DNA from: Fasciola hepatica
Lineage: Eukaryota > Platyhelminthes > Trematoda > Plagiorchiida > Fasciolidae
Reading direction: 5' to 3'
DNA: 64,000 nucleotides
Assembly (NCBI GenBank): GCA_948099385.1
Contig: CANUEZ040000191.1
Coordinates: 5,208,001 to 5,272,000 of the forward strand
Below the pieces are notes generated by a model that did not search any database, was not told where the DNA came from, and saw only the letters and a program-made list of their open reading frames with translations. A program made the position numbers and the translations under genes. Shown in pieces: positions 1 through 10,617 of the stretch (positions are counted from its first letter, which is position 1; each line of letters opens with the position of its first letter).

Positions 1-160
1 TCATGAGCATTGCACATGGACAGAGCCCACACGGGGACACGAACAAGGGTTGGGGTGAACGCATATCAGTCGAACACCCAAACCACAAGGCTATCCGATA
101 TGGGTCTCAACGCCTTCTTCAACATATACACTACATGATATAGCACAATCCCCAAATTGG

Positions 161-188
161 CTTCGGCTTTCGCTTTCGCTTTGAACGG
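161..188. repeat. GCTTTC hexamer micro-repeat inside the monomer (first example)
   Basis: Three tandem, slightly imperfect hexamers (GGCTTT, CGCTTT, CGCTTT) follow TTGGCTTC and precede GAACGGTAACAA. The tract is pyrimidine-rich on the plus strand. It occurs at m161-m183 in nearly every unit, and it is the place where the most altered units differ most (U90, U98, U102, U103, U108, U109, U111, U137, U150). A short internal tandem like this is a plausible slippage or exchange hotspot. I see no evidence of a protein-binding function. Confidence 0.85.
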
Positions 189-396
189 TAACAACCAAAT
201 TCTCGCACACCGATCCAATCCTATGTTCCATCACTTCTCTATTTATGGGCCTAAGTAAAACCAAGGCATTCCCTTATGAACAATCCCCACACAGATTGTT
301 CATACAATGCAATAGAGCAGTAGCAGAGTAGATTTGTATAATATGATTCTCCATGCAGCTTGAACACTGAACTGACCATTGAAAATGATGGAAGCA

Positions 397-408
397 CTGT
401 ACAGCTGT
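397..408. other. Overlapping palindromes CTGTACAG / ACAGCTGT (first example)
   Basis: Two 8-bp perfect palindromes overlap by four bases (ACAG) near the 3' end of the unit. The motif is present in almost all units and is one of the best-preserved parts of the monomer. In two related diverged units (U98 at 41591-41602 and U102 at 43289-43300) it is destroyed by five substitutions in 12 bp. Whether it binds a protein is unknown; conservation may only reflect homogenisation. Confidence 0.7.
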
Positions 409-2123
409 TTGATCCGCTAAGGGAATCATGAGCATTGCACATGGACAGAGCCCACACGGGGACACGAACAAGGGTTGGGGTGAACGAATGTCAGTCGAAC
501 ACCCAAATCACAAGGCTATCCGATATGGGTCTCAACACTTTGTTCAACATATACACTACATGATATAGCACAATCCCCAAATTGGCTTCGGCTTTCGCTT
601 TCGCTTTGAACGGTAACAACCAAATTCTCGCACACCGATCCAATCCTATGTTCCATCACTTCTCCATTTATGGGCCTAAGTAAAACCAAGGCATTCCCTT
701 ATGAACAATCCCCACACAGATTGCTCATACAATGCAATAGAGCAGTAGCAGAGTAGATTTGTATAATATGATTCTCCATGCAGCTTGAACACTGAACTGA
801 CCATTGAAAATTATGGAAGCACTGTACAGCTGTTTGATCCGCTAAGGGAATCATGAGCATTGCACATGGACAGAGCCCACACGGGGACACGAACAAGGGT
901 TGGGGTGAACGAATGTCAGTCGAACGCCCAAATCACAAGGCTATCCGATATGGGTCTCAACACTTTGTTCAACATATACACTACATGATATAGCACAATC
1001 CCCAAATTGGATTCGGCTTTCGCTTTCGCTTTGAACGGTAACAACCAAATTCTCGCACACCGATCCAATCCTATGTTCCATCACTTCTCTATTTATGGGC
1101 CTAAGTAAAACCAAGGCATTCCCTTATGAACAATCCCCACACAGATTGCTCATACAATGCAATAGAGCAGTAGCAGAGTAGATTTGTATAATATGATTCT
1201 CCATGCAGCTTGAACACTGAACTGACCATTGAAAATGATGGAAGCACTGTACAGCTGTTTGATCCGCTAAGGGAATCATGAGCATTGCACATGGACAGAG
1301 CCCACACGGGGACACGAACAAGGGTTGGGGTGAACGAATGTCATTCGAACACCCAAATCACAAGGCTATCCGATATGGTTCTCAACGCTTTGTTCAACAT
1401 ATACACTACATGATATAGCACAATCCTTAAATTGGCTTCGGCTTTCGCTTTCGCTTTGAACGGTAACAACCAAATTCTCGCACACCGATCCAATCCTATG
1501 TTCCATCACTTCTCTATTTATGGGCCTAAGTAAAACCAAGGCTTTCCCTTATGAACAATCCCCACACAGATTGCTCATACAATGCAATAGAGGAGTAGCA
1601 GAGTAGATTTGTATAATATGATTCTCCATGCAGCTTGAACACTGAAGTGACCATTGAAAATTATGGAAGCACTGTACAGCTGTTTGATCCGCTAAGGGAA
1701 TCATGAGCATTGCACATGGACAGAGCCCAAACGGGGACACGAACGAGGGTTGGGGTGAACGAATGTCAGTCGAACACCCAAATCACAAGGCTATCCGATA
1801 TGGGTCTCAACGCTTTCTTCAACATATACACTACATGATATAGCACAATCTTCAAATTGGCTTCGGCTTTCGCTTTCGCTTTGAACGGTAACAACCAAAT
1901 TCTCGTACACCGATCCAATCCTATGTTCCATCACTTCTCTATTTATGGTCCTGAGCAAAACCAGGGCATTCTCTTATGAACAATCCACACAGATTGCTCA
2001 TACAATGCAATAGAGCAGTAGCAGAGTAGATTTGTAAAATATGATTCTCCATGCAGCTTGAACACTGAACTGACCATTGAAAATGATGGAAGCACTGTAC
2101 AGCTGTTTGATCCGCTAAGGGAA

Positions 2124-3821
2124 TCATGAGCATTGCACATGGACAGAGCCCACACGGGGACACGAACAAGGGTTGGGGTGAACGCATATCAGTCGAACAC
2201 CCAAACCACAAGGCTATCCGATATGGGTCTCAACGCCTTCTTCAACATATACACTACATGATATAGCACAATCCCCAAATTGGCTTCGGCTTTCGCTTTC
2301 GCTTTGAACGGTAACAACCAAATTCTCGCACACCGATCCAATCCTATGTTCCATCACTTCTCTATTTATGGGCCTAAGTAAAACCAAGGCATTCCCTTAT
2401 GAACAATCCCCACACAGATTGTTCATACAATGCAATAGAGCAGTAGCAGAGTAGATTTGTATAATATGATTCTCCATGCAGCTTGAACACTGAACTGACC
2501 ATTGAAAATGATGGAAGCACTGTACAGCTGTTTGATCCGCTAAGGGAATCATGAGCATTGCACATGGACAGAGCCCACACGGGGACACGAACAAGGGTTG
2601 GGGTGAACGATTGTCAGTCGAACACCCAAATCACAAGGCTATCCGATATGGGTCTCAACACTTTGTTCAACATATACACTACATGATATAGCACAATCCC
2701 CAAATTGGATTCGGCTTTCGCTTTCGCTTTGAACGGTAACAACCAAATTCTCGCACACCGATCCAATCCTATGTTCCATCACTTCTCTATTTATGGGCCT
2801 AAGTAAAACCAAGGCATTCCCTTATGAACAATCCCCACACAGATTGCTCATACAATGCAATAGAGCAGTAGCAGAGTAGATTTGTATAATATGATTCTCC
2901 ATGCAGCTTGAACACTGAACTGACCATTGAAAATGATGGAAGCACTGTACAGCTGTTTGATCCGCTAAGGGAATCATGAGCATTGCACATGGACAGAGCC
3001 CACACGGGGACACGAACAAGGGTTGGGGTGAACGAATGTCATTCGAACACCCAAATCACAAGGCTATCCGATATGGTTCTCAACGCTTTGTTCAACATAT
3101 ACACTACATGATATAGCACATTCCTTAAATTGGCTTCGGCTTTCGCTTTCGCTTTGAACGGTAACAACCAAATTCTCGCACACCGATCCAATCCTATGTT
3201 CCATCACTTCTCTATTTATGGGCCTAAGTAAAACCAAGGCTTTCCCTTATGAACAATCCCCACACAGATTGCTCATACAATGCAATAGAGGAGTAGCAGA
3301 GTAGATTTGTATAATATGATTCTCCATGCAGCTTGAACACTGAAGTGACCATTGAAAATTATGGAAGCACTGTACAGCTGTTTGATCCGCTAAGGGAATC
3401 ATGAGCATTGCACATGGACAGAGCCCAAACGGGGACACGAACGAGGGTTGGGGTGAACGAATGTCAGTCGAACACCCAAATCACAAGGCTATCCGATATG
3501 GGTCTCAACGCTTTCTTCAACATATACACTACATGATATAGCACAATCTTCAAATTGGCTTCGGCTTTCGCTTTCGCTTTGAACGGTAACAACCAAATTC
3601 TCGTACACCGATCCAATCCTATGTTCCATCACTTCTCTATTTATGGTCCTGAGCAAAACCAGGGCATTCTCTTATGAACAATCCACACAGATTGCTCATA
3701 CAATGCAATAGAGCAGTAGCAGAGTAGATTTGTAAAATATGATTCTCCATGCAGCTTGAACACTGAACTGACCATTGAAAATGATGGAAGCACTGTACAG
3801 CTGTTTGATCCGCTAAGGGAA
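2124..3821. repeat. Four-unit derivative of the preceding 5-mer (U6-U9, 1698 bp)
   Basis: U6 matches U1, U8 matches U4 and U9 matches U5, including the private GGTCCTGAGC and the 423-bp length. Between them stands a single unit (U7) where copy 1 has two (U2 and U3). The block is therefore one monomer shorter, 1698 instead of 2123 bp. This is what one unequal exchange between U2-like and U3-like units would leave. Confidence 0.92.
2549..2973. repeat. Chimeric monomer U7 (U2-like left, U3-like right)
   Basis: At m76 this unit carries the U2 base (A of AACACCC, position 2624). From m161 on it carries U3 variants (GGATTCGG at 2709, CTATTTATGG, then GATGG). The switch must lie between 2624 and 2709. 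It also has a private T in GATTGTCAG. The chimera and the missing monomer together identify a specific recombination event. Confidence 0.85.
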
Positions 3822-5094
3822 TCATGAGCATTGCACATGGACAGAGCCCACACGGGGACACGAACAAGGGTTGGGGTGAACGCATATCAGTCGAACACCC
3901 AAACCACAAGGCTATCCGATATGGGTCTCAACGCCTTCTTCAACATATACACTACATGATATAGCACAATCCCCAAATTGGCTTCGGCTTTCGCTTTCGC
4001 TTTGAACGGTAACAACCAAATTCTCGCACACCGATCCAATCCTATGTTCCATCACTTCTCTATTTATGGGCCTAAGTAAAACCAAGGCATTCCCTTATGA
4101 ACAATCCCCACACAGATTGTTCATACAATGCAATAGAGCAGTAGCAGAGTAGATTTGTATAATATGATTCTCCATGCAGCTTGAACACTGAACTGACCAT
4201 TGAAAATGATGGAAGCACTGTACAGCTGTTTGATCCGCTAAGGGAATCATGAGCATTGCACATGGACAGAGCCCACACGGGGACACGAACAAGGGTTGGG
4301 GTGAACGAATGTCAGTCGAACACCCAAATCACAAGGCTATCCGATATGGGTCTCAACACTTTGTTCAACATATACACTACATGATATAGCACAATCCCCA
4401 AATTGGCTTCGGCTTTCGCTTTCGCTTTGAACGGTAACAACCAAATTCTCGCACACCGATCCAATCCTATGTTCCATCACTTCTCCATTTATGGGCCTAA
4501 GTAAAACCAAGGCATTCCCTTATGAACAATCCCCACACAGATTGCTCATACAATGCAATAGAGCAGTAGCAGAGTAGATTTGTATAATATGATTCTCCAT
4601 GCAGCTTGAACACTGAACTGACCATTGAAAATTATGGAAGCACTGTACAGCTGTTTGATCCGCTAAGGGAATCATGAGCATTGCACATGGACAGAGCCCA
4701 CACGGGGACACGAACAAGGGTTGGGGTGAACGAATGTCAGTCGAACACCCAAATCACAAGGCTATCCGATATGGGTCTCAACGCTTTCTTCAACATATAC
4801 ACTACATGATATAGCACAATCTTCAAATTGGCTTCGGCTTTCGCTTTCGCTTTGAACGGTAACAACCAAATTCTCGCACACCGATCCAATCCTATGTTCC
4901 ATCACTTCTCTATTTATGGGCCTAAGTAAAACCAAGGCATTCCCTTATGAACAATCCACACAGATTGCTCATACAATGCAATAGAGCAGTAGCAGAGTAG
5001 ATTTGTAAAATATGATTCTCCATGCAGCTTGAACACTGAACTGACCATTGAAAATTATGGAAGCACTGTACAGCTGTTTGATCCGCTAAGGGAA
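3822..5094. repeat. Third, incomplete copy of the 5-mer (U10-U12)
   Basis: U10 repeats U1 and U11 repeats U2, including CCATTTATGG and ATTATGG. U12 starts like U5 (CGCTTTCTTC, CTTCAAATTGG, 2-bp deletion, AAAATATG) but has CTCGCAC, GGCCTAAGT and ATTATGG where U5 has CTCGTAC, GGTCCTGAGC and GATGG. U12 is therefore a mosaic delta unit of 423 bp. After it the 5-mer order is lost. Confidence 0.85.
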
Positions 5095-5519
5095 TCATGA
5101 GCATTGCACATGGACAGAGCCCACACGGGGACACGAACAAGGGTTGGGGTGAACGAATGTCAGTCGAACACCCAAACCACAAGGCTATCCGATATGGGTC
5201 TCAACACTTTGTTCAACATATACAATACATGATATAGCACAATCCCCAAATTGGCTTCGGCTTTCGCTTTCGCTTTGAACGGTAACAACCAAATTCTCGC
5301 ACACCGATCCAATCCTATGTTCCATCACTTCTCTATTTATGGGCCTAAGTAAAACCAAGGCATTCCCTTATGAACAATCCCCACACAGATTGCTCATACA
5401 ATGCAATAGAGCAGTAGCAGAGTAGATTTGTATAATATGATTCTCCATGCAGCTTGAACACTGAACTGACCATTGAAAATGATGGAAGCACTGTACAGCT
5501 GTTTGATCCGCTAAGGGAA
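5095..5519. repeat. Single alpha-type unit U13 between HOR blocks
   Basis: A 425-bp unit with ACCACAAGG, CACTTTG and CAATACATG, resembling the first unit of the following trimer except for CACTTTG instead of CGCTTTG and GATGG instead of TTATGG. It links the 5-mer region to the trimer region. Confidence 0.8.
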
Positions 5520-8069
5520 TCATGAGCATTGCACATGGACAGAGCCCACACGGGGACACGAACAAGGGTTGGGGTGAACGAATGTCAGTCGAACACCCAA
5601 ACCACAAGGCTATCCGATATGGGTCTCAACGCTTTGTTCAACATATACAATACATGATATAGCACAATCCCCAAATTGGCTTCGGCTTTCGCTTTCGCTT
5701 TGAACGGTAACAACCAAATTCTCGCACACCGATCCAATCCTATGTTCCATCACTTCTCTATTTATGGGCCTAAGTAAAACCAAGGCATTCCCTTATGAAC
5801 AATCCCCACACAGATTGCTCATACAATGCAATAGAGCAGTAGCAGAGTAGATTTGTATAATATGATTCTCCATGCAGCTTGAACACTGAACTGACCATTG
5901 AAAATTATGGAAGCACTGTACAGCTGTTTGATCCGCTAAGGGAATCATGAGCATTGCACATGGACAGAGCCCACACGGGGACACGAACAAGGGTTGGGGT
6001 GAACGAATGTCAGTCGAACGCCCAAATCACAAGGCTATCCGATATGGGTCTCAACACTTTGTTCAACATATACACTACATGATATAGCACAATCCCCAAA
6101 TTGGATTCGGCTTTCGCTTTCGCTTTGAACGGTAACAACCAAATTCTCGCACACCGATCCAATCCTATGTTCCATCACTTCTCCATTTATGGGCCTAAGT
6201 AAAACCAAGGCATTCCCTTATGAACAATCCCCACACAGATTGCTCATACAATGCAATAGAGCAGTAGCAGAGTAGATTTGTATAATATGATTCTCCATGC
6301 AGCTTGAACACTGAACTGACCATTGAAAATGATGGAAGCACTGTACAGCTGTTTGATCCGCTAAGGGAATCATGAGCATTGCACATGGACAGAGCCCACA
6401 CGGGGAGACGAACAAGGGTTGGGGTGAACGAATGTCATTCGAACACCCAAACCACAAGGCTATCCGATATGGTTCTCAACGCTTTGTTCAACATATACAC
6501 TACATGATATAGCACAATCCTTAAATTGGATTCGGCTTTCGCTTTCGCTTTGAACGGTAACAACCAAATTCTCGCACACCGATCCAATCCTATGTTCCAT
6601 CACTTCTCTATTTATGGGCCTAAGTAAAACCAAGGCATTCCCTTATGAACAATCCCCACACAGATTGCTCATACAATGCAATAGAGCAGTAGCAGAGTAG
6701 ATTTGTATAATATGATTCTCCATGCAGCTTGAACACTGAACTGACCATTGAAAATGATGGAAGCACTGTACAGCTGTTTGATCCGCTAAGGGAATCATGA
6801 GCATTGCACATGGACAGAGCCCACACGGGGACACGAACAAGGGTTGGGGTGAACGAATGTCAGTCGAACACCCAAACCACAAGGCTATCCGATATGGGTC
6901 TCAACGCTTTGTTCAACATATACAATACATGATATAGCACAATCCCCAAATTGGCTTCGGCTTTCGCTTTCGCTTTGAACGGTAACAACCAAATTCTCGC
7001 ACACCGATCCAATCCTATGTTCCATCACTTCTCTATTTATGGGCCTAAGTAAAACCAAGGCATTCCCTTATGAACAATCCCCACACAGATTGCTCATACA
7101 ATGCAATAGAGCAGTAGCAGAGTAGATTTGTATAATATGATTCTCCATGCAGCTTGAACACTGAACTGACCATTGAAAATTATGGAAGCACTGTACAGCT
7201 GTTTGATCCGCTAAGGGAATCATGAGCATTGCACATGGACAGAGCCCACACGGGGACACGAACAAGGGTTGGGGTGAACGAATGTCAGTCGAACGCCCAA
7301 ATCACAAGGCTATCCGATATGGGTCTCAACACTTTGTTCAACATATACACTACATGATATAGCACAATCCCCAAATTGGATTCGGCTTTCGCTTTCGCTT
7401 TGAACGGTAACAACCAAATTCTCGCACACCGATCCAATCCTATGTTCCATCACTTCTCCATTTATGGGCCTAAGTAAAACCAAGGCATTCCCTTATGAAC
7501 AATCCCCACACAGATTGCTCATACAATGCAATAGAGCAGTAGCAGAGTAGATTTGTATAATATGATTCTCCATGCAGCTTGAACACTGAACTGACCATTG
7601 AAAATGATGGAAGCACTGTACAGCTGTTTGATCCGCTAAGGGAATCATGAGCATTGCACATGGACAGAGCCCACACGGGGAGACGAACAAGGGTTGGGGT
7701 GAACGAATGTCATTCGAACACCCAAACCACAAGGCTATCCGATATGGTTCTCAACGCTTTGTTCAACATATACACTACATGATATAGCACAATCCTTAAA
7801 TTGGATTCGGCTTTCGCTTTCGCTTTGAACGGTAACAACCAAATTCTCGCACACCGATCCAATCCTATGTTCCATCACTTCTCTATTTATGGGCCTAAGT
7901 AAAACCAAGGCATTCCCTTATGAACAATCCCCACACAGATTGTTCATACAATGCAATAGAGCAGTAGCAGAGTAGATTTGTATAATATGATTCTCCATGC
8001 AGCTTGAACACTGAACTGACCATTGAAAATTATGGAAGCACTGTACAGCTGTTTGATCCGCTAAGGGAA
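5520..8069. repeat. Three-unit HOR, two copies (1275 bp each; U14-U16, U17-U19)
   Basis: Units start at 5520, 5945, 6370 and 6795, 7220, 7645. The second triple repeats the first base for base as far as I can read, including the private GGGGAGACGAAC (about 6403 and 7678), AACGCCC in the middle unit, and GATATGGTTCTC in the third. Differences appear only near the end of U19, which has GTTCAT and ATTATGG where U16 has GCTCAT and GATGG. Such near identity implies a recent duplication. Confidence 0.92.
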
Positions 8070-10617
8070 TCATGAGCATTGCACATGGACAGAGCCCACA
8101 CGGGGACACGAACAAGGGTTGGGGTGAACGAATGTCAGTCGAACACCCAAACCACAAGGCTATCCGATATGGGTCTGAACGCTTTGTTCAACATATACAC
8201 TACATGATATAGCACAATCCTTAAATTGGCTTCGGCTTTCGCTTTCGCTTTGAACGGTAACAACCAAATTCTCGCACACCGATCCAATCCTATGTTCCAT
8301 CACTTCTCTATTTATGGGCCTAAGTAAAACCAAGGCATTCCCTTATGAACAATCCCCACACAGATTGTTCATACAATGCAATAGAGCAGTAGCAGAGTAG
8401 ATTTGTATTATATGATTCTCCATGCAGCTTGAACACTGAACTGACCATTGAAAATGATGGAAGCACTGTACAGCTGTTTGATCCGCTAAGGGAATCATGA
8501 GCATTGCACATGGACAGAGCCCACACGGGGACACGAACAAGGGTTGGGGTGAACGAATGTCAGTCGAACACCCAAATCACAAGGCTATCCGATATGGGTC
8601 TCAACACTTTGTTCAACATATACACTACATGATATAGCACATTCCTTAAATTGGCTTCGGCTTTCGCTTTCGCTTTGAACGGTAACAACCAAATTCTCGC
8701 ACACCGATCCAATCCTATGTTCCATCACTTCTCCATTTATGGGCCTAAGTAAAACCAAGGCATTCCCTTATGAACAATCCCCACACAGATTGCTCATACA
8801 ATGCAATAGAGCAGTAGCAGAGTAGATTTGTATAATATGATTCTCCATGCAGCTTGAACACTGAACTGACCATTGAAAATGATGGAAGCACTGTACAGCT
8901 GTTTGATCCGCTAAGGGAATCATGAGCATTGCACATGGACAGAGCCCACACGGGGACACGAACAAGGGTTGGGGTGAACGAATGTCAGTCGAACACCCAA
9001 ATCACAAGGCTATCCGATATGGGTCTCAACGCTTTGTTCAACATATACAATACATGATATAGCACAATCCCCAAATTGGCTTCGGCTTTCGCTTTCGCTT
9101 TGAACGGTAACAACCAAATTCTCGTACACCGATCCAATCCTATGTTCCATCACTTCTCCATTTATGGGCGTAAGCAAAACCAGGGCATTCCCTTATGAAC
9201 AATCCACACAGATTGCTCATACAATGCAATAGAGCAGTAGCAGAGTAGATTTGTAAAATATGATTCTCCATGCAGCTTGAACACTGAACTGACCATTGAA
9301 AATTATGGAAGCACTGTACAGCTGTTTGATCCGCTAAGGGAATCATGAGCATTGCACATGGACAGAGCCCACACGGGGACACGAACAAGGGTTGGGGTGA
9401 ACGAATGTCAGTCGAACACCCAAACCACAAGGCTATCCGATATGGGTCTCAACGCTTTGTTCAACATATACAATACATGATATAGCACAATCCCCAAGTT
9501 GGATTCGGCTTTCGCTTTCGCTTTGAACGGTAACAACCAAATTCTCGCACACCGATCCAATCCTATGTTCCATCACTTCTCTATTTATGGGCCTAAGTAA
9601 AACCAAGGCATTCCCTTATGAACAATCCCCACACAGATTGTTCATACAATGCAATAGAGCAGTAGCAGAGTAGATTTGTATAATATGATTCTCCATGCAG
9701 CTTGAACACTGAACTGACCATTGAAAATGATGGAAGCACTGTACAGCTGTTTGATCCGCTAAGGGAATCATGAGCATTGCACATGGACAGAGCCCACACG
9801 GGGACACGAACAAGGGTTGGGGTGAACGAATGTCAGTCGAACACCCAAACCACAAGGCTATCCGATATGGGTCTGAACGCTTTGTTCAACATATACAATA
9901 CATGATATAGCACAATCCCCAAATTGGCTTCGGCTTTCGCTTTCGCTTTGAACGGTAACAACCAAATTCTCGCACACCGATCCAATCCTATGTTCCATCA
10001 CTTCTCTATTTATGGGCCTAAGTAAAACCAAGGCATTCCCTTATGAACAATCCCCACACAGATTGCTCATACAATGCAATAGAGCAGTAGCAGAGTAGAT
10101 TTGTATAATATGATTCTCCATGCAGCTTGAACACTGAACTGACCATTGAAAATTATGGAAGCACTGTACAGCTGTTTGATCCGCTAAGGGAATCATGAGC
10201 ATTGCACATGGACAGAGCCCACACGGGGACACGAACGAGGGTTGGGGTGAACGAATATCAGTCGAACACCCAAATCACAAGGCTATCCGATATGGGTCTC
10301 AACGCTTTCTTCAACATATACACTACATGATATAGCACAATCTTCAAATTGGCTTCGGCTTTCGCTTTCGCTTTGAACGGTAACAACCAAATTCTCGTAC
10401 ACCGATCCAATCCTATGTTCCATCACTTCTCTATTTATGGGCCTGAGCAAAACCAGGGCATTCCCTTATGAACAATCCCCACACAGATTGCTCATACAAT
10501 GCAATAGAGCAGTAGCAGAGTAGATTTGTAAAATATGATTCTCCATGCAGCTTGAACACTGAACTGACCATTGAAAATTATGGAAGCACTGTACAGCTGT
10601 TTGATCCGCTAAGGGAA
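8070..10617. repeat. Mixed units without clear HOR (U20-U25)
   Basis: Starts are 8070, 8495, 8920 (423 bp), 9343, 9768 and 10193. U20 pairs CTGAACG with CCTTAAATTGG and TTGTATTATATG. U22 mixes an alpha-type CAATAC with delta-type CTCGTAC, GGGCGTAAGC and the 2-bp deletion. U25 is a typical delta unit (GAATATCAG, CTTCAAATTGG, GGCCTGAGC) but keeps 425 bp. The run looks like a mosaic of types rather than a repeating order. Confidence 0.8.

Larger units (their letters stand above)
1..425. repeat. Representative 425-bp monomer (U1)
   Basis: This unit defines the internal coordinates m1-m425 used throughout. Landmarks are TCATGAGC at m1; the G-rich stretch ACACGGGGACACGAAC at about m30-m44 and AGGGTTGGGG at m46-m55; a hypervariable block at m61-m90; a variable CAATCNNNAAATTGG block at m146-m160; a GCTTTC micro-repeat at m161-m183; CTATTTATGGGC at m239-m250; CAATCCCCACACAG at m281-m294, where length changes occur; and overlapping palindromes CTGTACAG and ACAGCTGT at m397-m408. 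There is one PvuII-type CAGCTG and one BsrGI-type TGTACA per typical unit. I see no internal half-repeat that would imply a shorter ancestral unit, only a repeated CAATCCCC about 135 bp apart. Confidence 0.95.
1..2123. repeat. Five-unit higher-order repeat, copy 1 (U1-U5)
   Basis: Units start at 1, 426, 851, 1276 and 1701; the last is 423 bp. Each has its own diagnostic set. U1 has GAACGCATATCAG and CGCCTTCTTC. U2 has CACTTTG with ATTATGG. U3 has AACGCCC and GGATTCGG. U4 has TCATTCG, CCTTAAATTGG, GGCTTTCCC and GAGGAG. U5 has CCCAAACGGGG, CTTCAAATTGG, CTCGTAC, GGTCCTGAGC and AAAATATG. The same order returns from 2124, so this block is a true higher-order unit of 2123 bp. Confidence 0.92.

Noticed and set aside
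66..90. RNA polymerase III B-box (minus strand GTGTTCGACTGAC), suggesting a tRNA-derived or SINE-like origin
   Set aside because: The match to GTTCGANNC fails at the last base, no A-box lies at a proper distance, and there is no T-run terminator.
149..160. CArG-like box (CCAAATTGG or CCATATTGG)
   Set aside because: Only five A/T bases lie between CC and GG; the consensus needs six. The block is also one of the most variable in the unit.
334..345. Bacterial -10 box (TATAAT in TTGTATAATATG)
   Set aside because: There is no paired -35 element or downstream gene, the array is eukaryotic in character, and the motif lies in an AT-rich variable spot (TATAAT, AAAAT, TATTAT).
1..425. The monomer as an LTR or a retrotransposon fragment
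   Set aside because: I found no primer-binding site, polypurine tract, TG...CA ends, target-site duplication or coding remnant. An origin from such an element cannot be excluded but is not supported.
251..457. Short minus-strand open frames of 65-90 codons recurring in every unit, as possible genes
   Set aside because: They recur only because the DNA repeats. The period is not a multiple of 3, frames overlap each other, amino-acid changes (such as H/N, A/P, S/N) are tolerated freely, and no domain or start context supports translation.
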